Source: Candidatus Cryptobacteroides faecihippi (lineage in GTDB: Bacteria; Bacteroidota; Bacteroidia; Bacteroidales; UBA932). Taken from it: a stretch of DNA of 34,833 bases. Positions 1-7,685 of the stretch are shown here, piece after piece; the stretch's first letter is position 1, and each line of letters begins with the position of its first letter. Position numbers and translations under genes: made by a program. The notes under the pieces are model-generated. The model was not told the DNA's origin, did no database searches, and worked only from the letters and a program-made list of their open reading frames with translations. The DNA lies in NCBI GenBank assembly GCA_018066065.1, contig JAGHSC010000072.1, positions 1 through 34,833 of the forward strand, read 5' to 3'.

Positions 1-59
1 ACGAGGAAGAGACTTTCTCCCCACTGCGTCCCGTATCCTATGCTGAATGTGATTCCCAT
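1..59 (-). CDS. Start of a probable CBM20-containing 4-alpha-glucanotransferase (partial)
   Basis: Only the first 19 complete codons are inside the window, reading leftward from an ATG at 59. The peptide begins MGITFSIGYGTQWGES. A beta-strand followed by a T-x-W-G-E turn resembles the starch-binding CBM20 module that opens Bacteroidota 4-alpha-glucanotransferases (GH77, MalQ-like), where the start is typically of the form F-N-I-x-Y-x-T-x-W-G. A near-perfect -7 box (66-73) lies six bases before the ATG on the same strand, which supports a real start here. The gene is divergent from the CBM9-like gene at 145. The family call rests on about 16 residues, so another CBM20 or amylase-type protein is possible. 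Confidence 0.5.
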   Translation of the reverse strand, partial: MGITFSIGYGTQWGESLFL

Positions 60-65
60 GGTCTG

Positions 66-73
66 CAAAAATA
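66..73 (-). promoter_or_regulatory. -7 promoter element TATTTTTG
   Basis: The minus strand reads TATTTTTG, matching the Bacteroidota -7 consensus TAnnTTTG. It ends six bases before the ATG at 59. I see no clear TTTG -33 element at the expected distance. Confidence 0.5.
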
Positions 74-144
74 CGTACTCTTCCTTTTTTATGACTCTGT
101 TTTTGTCTAATTTAGCACCTAGCAAACCAAACCATCCCAGCGTC

Positions 145-876
145 ATGGACATCAGAAAGACTCTAATAATCCTGCCTCTGCTTCTCGTCACGGTACTGTG
201 TGCGGGGCAGTGCCCTTCCTACAGATGCGGCAGGACATCGTCCAGAATCAAGGTTGACGGCCGCCTGAACGAAAGAGACTGGAAGTCAGCTCCCGAGAGT
301 TCTCCATTCCTGGACATCAGAGGAGAGGGACAGCCTCTCCCGACCATGAAGAGCTGCATGAAGATGCTCCATGACGATGACTTCGTCTACATCGCCGGCA
401 TCATCGAGGAGAAGGACATAAAGGCATCGCTGAAGGAACGTGACGCCGTGATCTGGAAGGACAATGACTTCGAGGTCTTCATCGATCCTTATGGAGACGG
501 CAAGCTCTACTACGAGTTCGAGACCAACGCCTTCGGTACCATCATGGACCTCATGCTCGAGAAGCCGTACCGTGACGGAGGCTCCTTCCTCCTGAACTGG
601 GACTGCCGCGGTATCGCTCTGGCGGTAAGGTGTGACGGAACCCTCAACAAGTCTTCCGACACGGACCGTGGATGGACGGTCGAGATCGCCATCCCGTACG
701 ATGCCCTGACGCGCAACTTCGACGATCCCCGCGACCACAAGGTCTGGAGGATGAACTTCTCGAGGGTCGAGTGGCTGGTGGCCGGAGGGCCTGAGGAGAA
801 TTGGGTCTGGGCTCCTACCGGAGTTGTGGACATCCACATCCCGGAGAAGTGGGGCTATGTGGAATTCGTTGACTGA
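145..876 (+). CDS. Secreted CBM9-like carbohydrate-binding protein
   Basis: The 243-residue product starts with a signal peptide (about residues 1-22: basic MDIRK, then a Leu-rich core). It continues as one CBM9/DOMON-type beta-sandwich: the opening KVDGRLNERDW is the classic 'VDG-x-x-x-x-x-W' entry strand. WKDNDFEVFIDPYGDG and the later GWTVEIAIPYDAL are also hallmarks of stand-alone family 9-like modules. An in-frame upstream start exists at 40, but it lacks a signal peptide and overlaps the promoter region of the divergent gene, so 145 is preferred. The gene lies 17 bases before the C69 peptidase gene on the same strand. Such single-module proteins are usually annotated 'carbohydrate-binding family 9-like'. 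The ligand is unknown and no catalytic residues are evident. Confidence 0.8.
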   Translation: MDIRKTLIILPLLLVTVLCAGQCPSYRCGRTSSRIKVDGRLNERDWKSAPESSPFLDIRGEGQPLPTMKSCMKMLHDDDFVYIAGIIEEKDIKASLKERDAVIWKDNDFEVFIDPYGDGKLYYEFETNAFGTIMDLMLEKPYRDGGSFLLNWDCRGIALAVRCDGTLNKSSDTDRGWTVEIAIPYDALTRNFDDPRDHKVWRMNFSRVEWLVAGGPEENWVWAPTGVVDIHIPEKWGYVEFVD

Positions 877-893
877 TAATTATTTCTGTCGGA

Positions 894-2219
894 ATGAAGA
901 TATTTGTAAAGACATTTGCGGCCATGCTTGGCCTGCTGATCCCGTTCATGCTTGATGCACAGGACGATTTCGATTGCTTTGGAGTCATCGTCGGCAGGGA
1001 CGCTTCTGTGGATGGGTCCGTCATCCTCGGCCACAATGAGGACGACAAGGGTGAGCAGATGCTGAACGTCTACAAGTCTCCTCAGTTCCTCTGGGCAGAG
1101 TTCCCGGGGAAGGAAGTTGCCGATGCGTTCATGAACTGCCACGGAGTCAGCATCGTGTCCGACAAGTGCAGGTCCAGGGAGGACCGCGAGGACTACACCG
1201 ACGGAGGAATCCTCTACGGAATCAGGCTCCACGCCGCCCAGAGGGCTGTTTCCGCCCGCGATGCAGTCCGCATCATCGGCGAGGACGTGGAAAGGTACGG
1301 CTATGCCCAGAGCGGCCGCTCGTACCTCGTTGCCGACACCAGGGAAGGCTGGGTGGTATCCATCGCCCAGGGACGCCACTGGGTCGCCCAGAGAGTTCCG
1401 GACGACAAGGTGATGGTGATCCCGAACTGCTACACCATCTCCGAGGTGGACCTCTCCGACACCCTCAACTTCGCCGGCAGCGCTGACATTGTCGAATATG
1501 CACAGTCGCGTGGCTGGTACGATCCTGCGAGGGACGGTGCGTTCTCGTTCAAGAAGGCCTATGGCCTGGAGTCAAACTTCCACACGGTGCACAACACCGG
1601 CCGCCACGAGGCCGCCATCAGGCACATCCGCCAGGATTACGGCACCTTCGACGAGATGACCGTGCCTTTCGCCATCACCCCTTCGCACAAGTTCTCGATC
1701 CAGGACGTGATGTCCATCCTCAAGGACCATGCAGACATGGATGAGAGCGGGCAGCATCCGACCAGGATCTGCGTCAGCAGTACCGTGGTCTCCACTGTCT
1801 TCCAGCTCAGGGACTGGCTCCCTCTGGAAATCGGCTGCGTCATGTGGATGTGCCCGACCAAGACCTGCTCACAGCCTTACATTCCATGGTATCTCGGCAT
1901 GACTGAAGTCCCTGCCAGGTTCCACAGGTTCGCTACCGCTGAGGAAGCTCTGGAGAAGCACATGTCCGACTCAAAGGAACTGCGCAAGACCTATCCCGAC
2001 GGTCTCTACTGGGACTATGTCTCCAGCTGGGAGGCTCTCGATGCCGACTATGCCGGACAGATCGGGGCCAGGACAGAGATGGTGGACAGGTACCAGAAGG
2101 AAATCCTTGCCGGGCAGGAAAGGTTCGAGAGGAAGCTTCTCAGAAGCTCTTTCAGGAAGGCTTCAATGCTGATGAACCGCCGCGTGGAGAAACTTGTGGA
2201 GACGAAGATCTGCCGCTAG
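894..2219 (+). CDS. C69-family dipeptidase (N-terminal-nucleophile hydrolase)
   Basis: The 441-residue protein has an N-terminal hydrophobic segment (about 1-22) followed by D-x-C-F-G-V-I-V-G-R-D-A-S-V-D-G-S. Cys28 sits where the autoprocessed N-terminal nucleophile of C69 peptidases (PepD-like dipeptidases) is found. The following GHNEDD matches the conserved 'N-E-D' of the family. Enzymes of this group cleave dipeptides, and exported forms act in the periplasm. Length is slightly below many family members (about 450-600). It ends ten bases before the convergent TRIC-like gene. It may be co-transcribed with the CBM9-like gene, although a weak -7-like TATTTCTG (881-888) lies five bases before its ATG. 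Confidence 0.82.
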   Translation: MKIFVKTFAAMLGLLIPFMLDAQDDFDCFGVIVGRDASVDGSVILGHNEDDKGEQMLNVYKSPQFLWAEFPGKEVADAFMNCHGVSIVSDKCRSREDREDYTDGGILYGIRLHAAQRAVSARDAVRIIGEDVERYGYAQSGRSYLVADTREGWVVSIAQGRHWVAQRVPDDKVMVIPNCYTISEVDLSDTLNFAGSADIVEYAQSRGWYDPARDGAFSFKKAYGLESNFHTVHNTGRHEAAIRHIRQDYGTFDEMTVPFAITPSHKFSIQDVMSILKDHADMDESGQHPTRICVSSTVVSTVFQLRDWLPLEIGCVMWMCPTKTCSQPYIPWYLGMTEVPARFHRFATAEEALEKHMSDSKELRKTYPDGLYWDYVSSWEALDADYAGQIGARTEMVDRYQKEILAGQERFERKLLRSSFRKASMLMNRRVEKLVETKICR

Positions 2220-2229
2220 GCAGGGACCG

Positions 2230-2850
2230 TCACTGCTGTGAGGATCCATCTCCGCTGAGGGATGGAAGGTTGATCTTGAAGTGCACGCAGAGCACTCTGA
2301 TCAGCACTACGCTGAGGGCTGCCACACTCTGCACGATGATCATCGGGGTACCGAGCTTGCGGCACAGCCAGTAGATGAATCCACCTCCGATGCAGGCCAT
2401 TGCGTAGATGTCCTTCCTGAAGATCAGCGGGATCTCGTTGATGAAGATGTCTCGGAGCATTCCTCCGGCGGCACCGGTGATGCATCCCATGATCATTGCC
2501 ACCCACATCGGGAATCCGGCTGCAAGCGTCTTGTCGACACCCACCACAGTGAACAGGCCGAGTCCCAGGGCATCGAAGAAGAAGAAAGTGTACTCCAGCC
2601 TGACGATCCATTTCTTGAAGATGATGACGGTCAGCAGGGCGATTGCGGTGACGATGATGTAGGATGGCTGGAGCATCCAGAAAGGAGTGAGGGAGAGCAT
2701 GAGGTCCCTGATCGTACCTCCCCCGACAGCTGTCACGAAGCCGACGACATAGGCACCGAAGATGTCGAAGTTCTTGCGTGCGGCGAGCCTTACGCCGCTT
2801 ATCGCGAAGGCGAAGGTACCGATGTAGTCTATGATTGTGACGAAATCCAT
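2230..2850 (-). CDS. TRIC / UPF0126-family membrane channel protein
   Basis: The 206-residue, almost wholly hydrophobic protein has about seven predicted membrane helices. It shows the internal duplication of prokaryotic TRIC channels (UPF0126, YadS-like): first half ...GAYVVGFVTAVGGGTIRDL, second half ...MIMGCITGAAGGMLRDI, each with a G-G-G/M-x-R-D kink. Bacterial members are reported as cation channels or, in some species, glycine transporters, so the substrate is not fixed. The ATG at 2850 was chosen because it opens the first helix directly and follows a TATCTTTG box by about 25 bases. It is convergent with the C69 gene. Confidence 0.85.
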   Translation of the reverse strand: MDFVTIIDYIGTFAFAISGVRLAARKNFDIFGAYVVGFVTAVGGGTIRDLMLSLTPFWMLQPSYIIVTAIALLTVIIFKKWIVRLEYTFFFFDALGLGLFTVVGVDKTLAAGFPMWVAMIMGCITGAAGGMLRDIFINEIPLIFRKDIYAMACIGGGFIYWLCRKLGTPMIIVQSVAALSVVLIRVLCVHFKINLPSLSGDGSSQQ

Positions 2851-2875
2851 GCTGATTCAAACGTTTGTTGGCCTG

Positions 2876-2883
2876 CAAAGATA
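2876..2883 (-). promoter_or_regulatory. -7 promoter element TATCTTTG for the TRIC-like gene
   Basis: The minus strand carries a perfect TAnnTTTG match 25 bases upstream of the TRIC-like start. A -33 TTTG at 18-20 bases is not evident. Confidence 0.55.
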
Positions 2884-2949
2884 TGAAATATCGCAATAAT
2901 CCTTATCTTAGTTGACAAATTATTAAAAGCGAACTAAAAACCATTGATA

Positions 2950-3813
2950 ATGAAAAGAACAATTCTCATCTGCGCGCTGCTTGTAACGTCTCTTTTCCAG
3001 GCCAATGCCGGCAAGATTGTCACGGACAGCCTACAGAGCAAGATCCTTGATTCCAAGGTCATCTACAATGTCTATCTCCCGAACGGATTCAATGAGAACC
3101 CAGAAAGGAAGTATCCTGTCGTCTACCTTCTCCATGGCCTGAGCGACACCTACACCGCATGGCAGGTCAGGGGCAACATGCAGATCGTAACCGACGAGCT
3201 GATTGCTTCCGGAGAGGCTGCCGAGATGATCATCGTGATGCCTAATGCCGGCGGTCCCGACACTCACAACATGTGGAACGGCTACTTCAACATGCCGGGC
3301 TGGAACTACGAGGATTTCTTCTTCCAGGAACTGATCCCGACGGTGGAGCAGAAGTACAGGGCAATCGGCAACAAGGCCAACCGCGCCGTGATGGGACTTT
3401 CAATGGGTGGCGGCGGAAGCACCGTCTACTGCCAGCGTCATCCGGAAATGTTCTCAAGCTGCTATGCGATGAGCGCATGGCTTGACAATGAGAGCGGAGA
3501 GGTCGGTGGAAAGAATCAGAAGAAGGACAAGCTCTTCTATGTCTGCCAGGCAGTCAGGGAGCATTCCGCCCTTGACTTCATCGACAATGCCGACGATGCA
3601 ACCAAGGAGCAGCTCCGTACTGTAAGGTGGTTCTTCGACTGTGGTGACGACGATTTCCTTCTCGAGCTTTCCGTCAATCTTCACATGAAGATGAGGAAGG
3701 CAGGCATCAAGGATGAGCTTCGCGTCCGCAACGGCGTGCACAACTGGGAGTACTGGCATCTTGCCCTCCGCATGGCACTGCCGTTCGCATCGCGTGACTT
3801 CGCAAGGCAGTAA
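2950..3813 (+). CDS. Secreted alpha/beta-hydrolase esterase (esterase D / acetyl-esterase type)
   Basis: The 287-residue protein has a signal peptide (MKRTILICALLVTSLFQANA) and the esterase D-like fold of the putative esterase family. YPVVYLLHG forms the oxyanion-hole strand. The nucleophile elbow is G-L-S-M-G-G with Ser151. An acidic cluster FDCGDDD (230-235) supplies the catalytic Asp, and NGVHNWEYW supplies His264. Close relatives include acetyl-xylan or feruloyl-type esterases and S-formylglutathione hydrolases. A signal peptide argues for de-esterification of dietary polysaccharide rather than cytosolic detoxification. Translation more likely starts at the ATG at 2950 than at the TTG six bases earlier. 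A degenerate TATCTTAG lies near 2905. Confidence 0.85.
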   Translation: MKRTILICALLVTSLFQANAGKIVTDSLQSKILDSKVIYNVYLPNGFNENPERKYPVVYLLHGLSDTYTAWQVRGNMQIVTDELIASGEAAEMIIVMPNAGGPDTHNMWNGYFNMPGWNYEDFFFQELIPTVEQKYRAIGNKANRAVMGLSMGGGGSTVYCQRHPEMFSSCYAMSAWLDNESGEVGGKNQKKDKLFYVCQAVREHSALDFIDNADDATKEQLRTVRWFFDCGDDDFLLELSVNLHMKMRKAGIKDELRVRNGVHNWEYWHLALRMALPFASRDFARQ

Positions 3814-3828
3814 TTGCCGGGAACATCC

Positions 3829-4614
3829 TTACTTGCTGTAGGTGTGCGCGCTGCGCCCCTGGGCGGAAGGGAGGTAGTTGACTCCCCACCAGCACATCTG
3901 CAGGCAGACGAATGAGAAGACGAGCACCCAGAGTGCCGTCTTCTTTTCCTTTGGAGAGGCCAGGCGCAGGTGGATGTAGCCGAGATAGCTAAGCCAGGTG
4001 ATCGCTGCCCAGGTCTCCTTCGGGTCCCAGGTCCAGTAGTGTCCCCAGGCTTCCTTGGCCCAGAGGGCTCCGAAGAGCATTCCGAAAGTCATGAACGCCA
4101 GTCCCACGTAGACGAGGTTGTCGCAGATCTCATATTCCCTGTCCTGAGCCTTGCTGCCCTTGACGAGCAGGTAGACTGCCATCACCGTGGCGGCTCCAAG
4201 GAGGGCATAGGCGAACATGTAGACGATGACGTGAGGGGCGAACCATGGGCTCTGCAGGGCAGGCATCAGGGCCTTGCTGTGGATCTCGGGCTTGAAGATG
4301 TTGATGCAGGTGAACATGACTGCCATCATCGTCGAGAACGACAGGATCCACTTGTACTTCCATTTCGAGTAGACCAGCATTCCTGCGACCGGGAGGAAGA
4401 AGGCGTACCAGAGACGGGTCTCTCCCATCGTGCGGAGCGGTGGTCTCTCAAGGCTGACCCACATGCCCAGGATGAATGCGAGGAACACTGCGATTCCTGT
4501 CAGTGTCAGGGCAGAGGCAAGCTTCCTCCTGTCCTTCCATGCCGCTGCGGCTCCCGCGATCCAGAGGATGGCGGCAGGAACGGCGAACCACGTGAACATA
4601 TTCCATGAAATCAT
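3829..4614 (-). CDS. ccsA: Cytochrome c biogenesis protein CcsA/CcmC-like (haem handling)
   Basis: The 261-residue polytopic membrane protein carries the tryptophan-rich WWD haem-binding motif WGHYWTWDPKETWA near residue 190. Conserved histidines flank it (for example AWFAPHVIVYMFAY-type helix around residue 145). With ResB it forms system II cytochrome c maturation, which exports haem and ligates it to apocytochrome c on the periplasmic side. Its ATG overlaps the stop of the upstream resB gene by four bases (4611-4614), so the two are translationally coupled. It is convergent with the esterase, 15 bases apart. No cytochrome c or nitrite reductase gene is in view. Confidence 0.9.
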   Translation of the reverse strand: MISWNMFTWFAVPAAILWIAGAAAAWKDRRKLASALTLTGIAVFLAFILGMWVSLERPPLRTMGETRLWYAFFLPVAGMLVYSKWKYKWILSFSTMMAVMFTCINIFKPEIHSKALMPALQSPWFAPHVIVYMFAYALLGAATVMAVYLLVKGSKAQDREYEICDNLVYVGLAFMTFGMLFGALWAKEAWGHYWTWDPKETWAAITWLSYLGYIHLRLASPKEKKTALWVLVFSFVCLQMCWWGVNYLPSAQGRSAHTYSK

Positions 4615-5777
4615 GCGTCTTCCTCCTCATCTTTCTTCCTTGCGGCAGTCCAGAAGTTGCAGACCGCTCCAGCAAGGAGCATGAATATTCCTGAATAGAC
4701 AAACGGCAGCCATGGGTCCTTCACGAGCTGGAGGATGCTGATGTTGCTCCACTGTCCGTGAGCGCGGTCATAGTCGACCTGGTAGATCTTCCATCCATTG
4801 ACCTTGACTGGCTTGTTCACCTCGACCGTGCCGTCGATGCGGCTTCCGTCTGCGCGGAAAGCGGAGATCTCCGAAGCGTACCTCTTCGGCTCGCGCACTG
4901 CCATCGCAATGCTTCTTCCGTCCGGCAGGTCGATCTTGCCTGACGGGAACATTATGCTTCCTCCGCTGACCCATCCGGTCAGGATGGTGCCGTCCTTCTG
5001 CGCTTCCACTTCGACTGCGCAGCAGCCTCCTTCGTGGATCCATGCCTTGTAACCATCAGACAATGAATCCTTTGAGGCGCATGGTATGTTCTGCAGGATG
5101 CGGATGTCCCAGCCTCCGAGCGTCCCTTCGAGGGTGCCGTTCTCGACAGAGAGGAAGGCGTCTGCGTCCTTGGATATTCCTTCGCCTTCGGTGAGCATCA
5201 GCTTTGGCGGGTACTGCTCAAGGGTGAAGGAGTGGAGCTGAAGCGCGACTGGAAGCGGTTCTCCCATCGAACCCTGCATGATCGGTTCGCTTCCCTCAAC
5301 GAGGGTCACATCGTGCTTGCGGATGTCTGCGTTGCCGAGAGTCCCGGCCACCAGGGCGAGGAACAGTCCGAGATGGTTCAGGAGGAATGGGATGTCCTTG
5401 ATGCGGAAGCGTGCGATCCTTCCGATGCATGCCAGTCCGATTATGCTGGTCATCCAGAAGTAGACCAGCACGAAGGGCCAGAATCCCAGGAGGTTCCATG
5501 TCGTCAGCCCGATGACGAGGGTCAGGGCGATGCACCAGGCTATTGCCGGTAGGGCTGCCTTGAAGTGCATCATCCATTCTGCCGGGTAGAAGTCCTTCCT
5601 GAAGATGTACAGGCCGATGAGTGCCGTCAGGTAGAGAACCAGGACGATTGCGTTGACCGGCCATGCGAATGCATTCCAGTCGATCTGTCCGAAGATGAGC
5701 TGCAGCACTCCGCCGATGGTGACGATTCCCGCGCCGATGACGAATCCTTCAGCGTATTTCCAAGGTTTTGTCCACAT
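4611..5777 (-). CDS. resB: ResB-like cytochrome c biogenesis protein
   Basis: The 388-residue protein has four N-terminal membrane helices (within about residues 10-135), a large periplasmic domain (about 140-350) and one C-terminal helix (PFVYSGIFMLLAGAVCNFW), the ResB topology. It works with CcsA in system II cytochrome c maturation. The open frame extends upstream to 5831, but the ATG at 5777 (MWTKPWKYAEGF) is preferred because it directly precedes the first helix and lies downstream of a TATATTTG promoter box. The stop codon overlaps the ccsA start. The region encoding V-Y-S-G-I-F contains TGAATATTCC, a one-mismatch copy of the repeated palindrome described in the findings. Confidence 0.87.
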   Translation of the reverse strand: MWTKPWKYAEGFVIGAGIVTIGGVLQLIFGQIDWNAFAWPVNAIVLVLYLTALIGLYIFRKDFYPAEWMMHFKAALPAIAWCIALTLVIGLTTWNLLGFWPFVLVYFWMTSIIGLACIGRIARFRIKDIPFLLNHLGLFLALVAGTLGNADIRKHDVTLVEGSEPIMQGSMGEPLPVALQLHSFTLEQYPPKLMLTEGEGISKDADAFLSVENGTLEGTLGGWDIRILQNIPCASKDSLSDGYKAWIHEGGCCAVEVEAQKDGTILTGWVSGGSIMFPSGKIDLPDGRSIAMAVREPKRYASEISAFRADGSRIDGTVEVNKPVKVNGWKIYQVDYDRAHGQWSNISILQLVKDPWLPFVYSGIFMLLAGAVCNFWTAARKKDEEEDA

Positions 5778-5807
5778 GTGTGTCCGAGGGGATTTGTCCG
5801 TTTGAGA

Positions 5808-5815
5808 CAAATATA
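5808..5815 (-). promoter_or_regulatory. -7 promoter element TATATTTG for resB-ccsA
   Basis: A perfect TAnnTTTG match on the minus strand, 30 bases before the chosen resB start. A minus-strand TTTG (5829-5832) is only 13 bases upstream of it, shorter than the usual spacing. Confidence 0.5.
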
Positions 5816-5860
5816 TGAATTCTTGCAACAAAACTCTCGTTCATTCGTTATAATTGCAGA

Positions 5861-6358
5861 ATGACACGCGAAGAGACCATATCCCTCTACAGGGAGCACA
5901 GCCGGAGGCTCTACAATTCGAGCCTCAGGATCGTCGGTTCACCTGAGGTGGCCGAGGAACTGATGCATGATGCTCTCCTGAAGTTCATCCGGGGTGGTGT
6001 CGTCTGTCAATCCAGGGAGCAGGAATCCGCCTGGCTCACGAGAACCTGCATCAGGCTTTCCGTGGACTGGATCAGGAAGAAGAAGCGTGAGGCTGTGTTC
6101 CTGGAGGACTATGCCGGTTCCATGCAGGAGTCGGAAGAAGACTTCCTGTTCGAGGACAGGTTGGTCGAGGATGTGGCCAGGGTCAAGGATGCGATTCTCT
6201 CGCTTCCGGTGCCTTACTGCCTGATTCTCAATCTTGTCCTGTTGGAGGGACTTGACTACTCGGAGATTTCGTCTCTCCTTGGGGTCAGGGAGGTGACGTT
6301 GAGGTCCCAGTTCTCTCGCGGTAAGGTCAAACTTGTTGAAATGCTTGAAAGAAAATGA
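5861..6358 (+). CDS. ECF-type RNA polymerase sigma factor
   Basis: The 165-residue protein has the two-domain architecture of extracytoplasmic-function sigma factors. Sigma region 2 spans about residues 7-75 (SLYREHSRRLYNSSLRI, then VAEELMHDALLKF). Region 4 spans about 110-160, with a helix-turn-helix in LDYSEISSLLGVREVTLRSQFSRGK. It directs core polymerase to a small regulon and is presumably held by the membrane protein encoded next, whose ATG overlaps its stop (6355-6358). The three-gene set ends with a GIN-domain protein. No promoter motif of its own could be assigned. TATAATTG (5849-5856) lies four bases before the start. Confidence 0.88.
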   Translation: MTREETISLYREHSRRLYNSSLRIVGSPEVAEELMHDALLKFIRGGVVCQSREQESAWLTRTCIRLSVDWIRKKKREAVFLEDYAGSMQESEEDFLFEDRLVEDVARVKDAILSLPVPYCLILNLVLLEGLDYSEISSLLGVREVTLRSQFSRGKVKLVEMLERK

Positions 6359-6810
6359 TCGATTTGAAGAACCATATCGCTTTCGACCGTGCGAAGGTCG
6401 ATGATGCCATCCCTTCCGAAGGGGATCTCGAGCGCTTCCTTGGAAAGGTTGAGGGGTCTGCCGGCAGGTCCAGGGTGCGTCCGTGGTGGCTGGTGCTCCC
6501 TGCCGCCGCAGTGGCTGCGGGCCTGGCACTGCTCATATTCCTTGGGCGTGGCGGCGACACTGCCATCACTCCGGAGGAGGTCTATTCTTCGTACCTTGCG
6601 CAGGTGGAGGATGCGATGGAACTGGTCAGGGAATCGGATCAGGATGGAACATGGATAGCCACCCTTGAGGGGATGACATTCGAGAGTGTGCCGATGATGG
6701 ATCTTCTGCCGGATGAGATGTCCGTGGAAGACAAGGTCGGTATCCTGCAGGAACACTATTCGTCTGTGCTCAGTGGGGTGGAGGAAATAATTGAAATAGT
6801 CAGAAAATGA
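6355..6810 (+). CDS. Single-pass membrane protein, candidate anti-sigma factor
   Basis: The 151-residue protein has a cytoplasm-facing N-terminal segment of about 42 residues, one membrane helix (about 43-63, PWWLVLPAAAVAAGLALLIF) and an acidic C-terminal domain of about 85 residues that would lie in the periplasm. It has no cysteines, so the zinc-binding ZAS motif of many anti-sigma factors is absent. The role is inferred only from topology and from four-base overlaps with the sigma factor upstream and the GIN protein downstream. I do not recognise a named family for the C-terminal domain. An alternative is a structural membrane partner of the GIN protein. Confidence 0.75.
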   Translation: MIDLKNHIAFDRAKVDDAIPSEGDLERFLGKVEGSAGRSRVRPWWLVLPAAAVAAGLALLIFLGRGGDTAITPEEVYSSYLAQVEDAMELVRESDQDGTWIATLEGMTFESVPMMDLLPDEMSVEDKVGILQEHYSSVLSGVEEIIEIVRK

Positions 6811-7679
6811 AAAGATCTATCTTTTTTCTTGCAGCGCTGATGGTGTCGGTGCTTGCATCCGCAAAGGAGTATGACGTCAGGAACTTTTCCAGGATCGAGG
6901 CGTCGGGAATCTATAAGATCAATGTAGTCAAGTCTTCGGAATGGAAGGTGGACGTCACGTGTTCCGAGGATCTTGAGGACAGGATTGTCGTCAAGGTCGT
7001 CGGCAAGACTCTCAAGCTGTCGATCAAGGATTCGGACAGGGCCAAGGTTTTTGACAGGAAGTCCTTTGCCAGGGTGGCAGTTCAGATGCCTCATCTCTGC
7101 GGTGTGGAACTTTCCGGCGTCTGCACCATTTCCTCAGAGGACAGCTTCGGAGTCAAGACTGGAGATTTCGTGCTTGAGGCCAGTGGCGGTGCCAAGGTGG
7201 AGGGCCTGAAGGTCAGTGCTCCACAGGCAAGGATCATCGTGTCCGGTGCGTCCAAGGCGAATGTCATGGGAAAGTTCGGAAGCTGCTGCCTGGACGTGTC
7301 GGGCAGTTCCCATTCGACTCTCAAGCTTGTCGCGGGATCCCTTCTGATCGACACTTCCGGAGCATCCCATGTCGGTGTCTCAGGTGAGGCGGATGCGATA
7401 GTGGTCGATGGCAGCGGCGCATCTGCCGTCACGCTCAAGGCCTTCAAGGCGCAGACCCTCTCCGTGGATCTTGGAGGTGCCTCGAAAATGTACGGCGACG
7501 AGGCGTGTGTGAACAGCGCAACTTTCGATCTTTCAGGAGCTTCCTTCTCAAGCATCAATGTGACGGAGTCAATCTCATTCGACCTGTCGGGTGCGTCCAA
7601 GCTCGAGTACGGCGGCTCTGAAAGCCTCCGGGTCGGTAAGGTCGACGTCTCCGGAGCATCCAGGGTCATAAGGAAATAG
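6807..7679 (+). CDS. Secreted GIN-domain (DUF2807) beta-helix protein with SGAS repeats
   Basis: The 290-residue protein has a signal peptide (about 1-19) followed by the DUF2807/GIN opening F-S-R-I-E-A-S-G-I-Y-K-I-N-V. The rest is a right-handed beta-helix built from roughly 20-25-residue coils. Each coil turns at a motif of the type S-G-A-S: SGASKANV, SGSSHSTL, SGASHVGV, SGASAVTL, GGASKMYG, SGASFSSI, SGASKLEY and SGASRVIR. GIN proteins are common cell-envelope proteins of Bacteroidota with no established biochemical activity. Its start overlaps the stop of the preceding membrane-protein gene by four bases, so it is the third member of the sigma-factor operon. It ends six bases before the convergent phosphoesterase gene. 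Confidence 0.88.
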   Translation: MKRSIFFLAALMVSVLASAKEYDVRNFSRIEASGIYKINVVKSSEWKVDVTCSEDLEDRIVVKVVGKTLKLSIKDSDRAKVFDRKSFARVAVQMPHLCGVELSGVCTISSEDSFGVKTGDFVLEASGGAKVEGLKVSAPQARIIVSGASKANVMGKFGSCCLDVSGSSHSTLKLVAGSLLIDTSGASHVGVSGEADAIVVDGSGASAVTLKAFKAQTLSVDLGGASKMYGDEACVNSATFDLSGASFSSINVTESISFDLSGASKLEYGGSESLRVGKVDVSGASRVIRK

Positions 7680-7685
7680 TATCGT

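Noticed and set aside
2216..2896. 226-codon frame overlapping the TRIC-like gene in another frame
   Set aside because: Arg/His-rich translation typical of an out-of-frame read; the TRIC frame has helices and duplicated G-G-G-x-R-D motifs.
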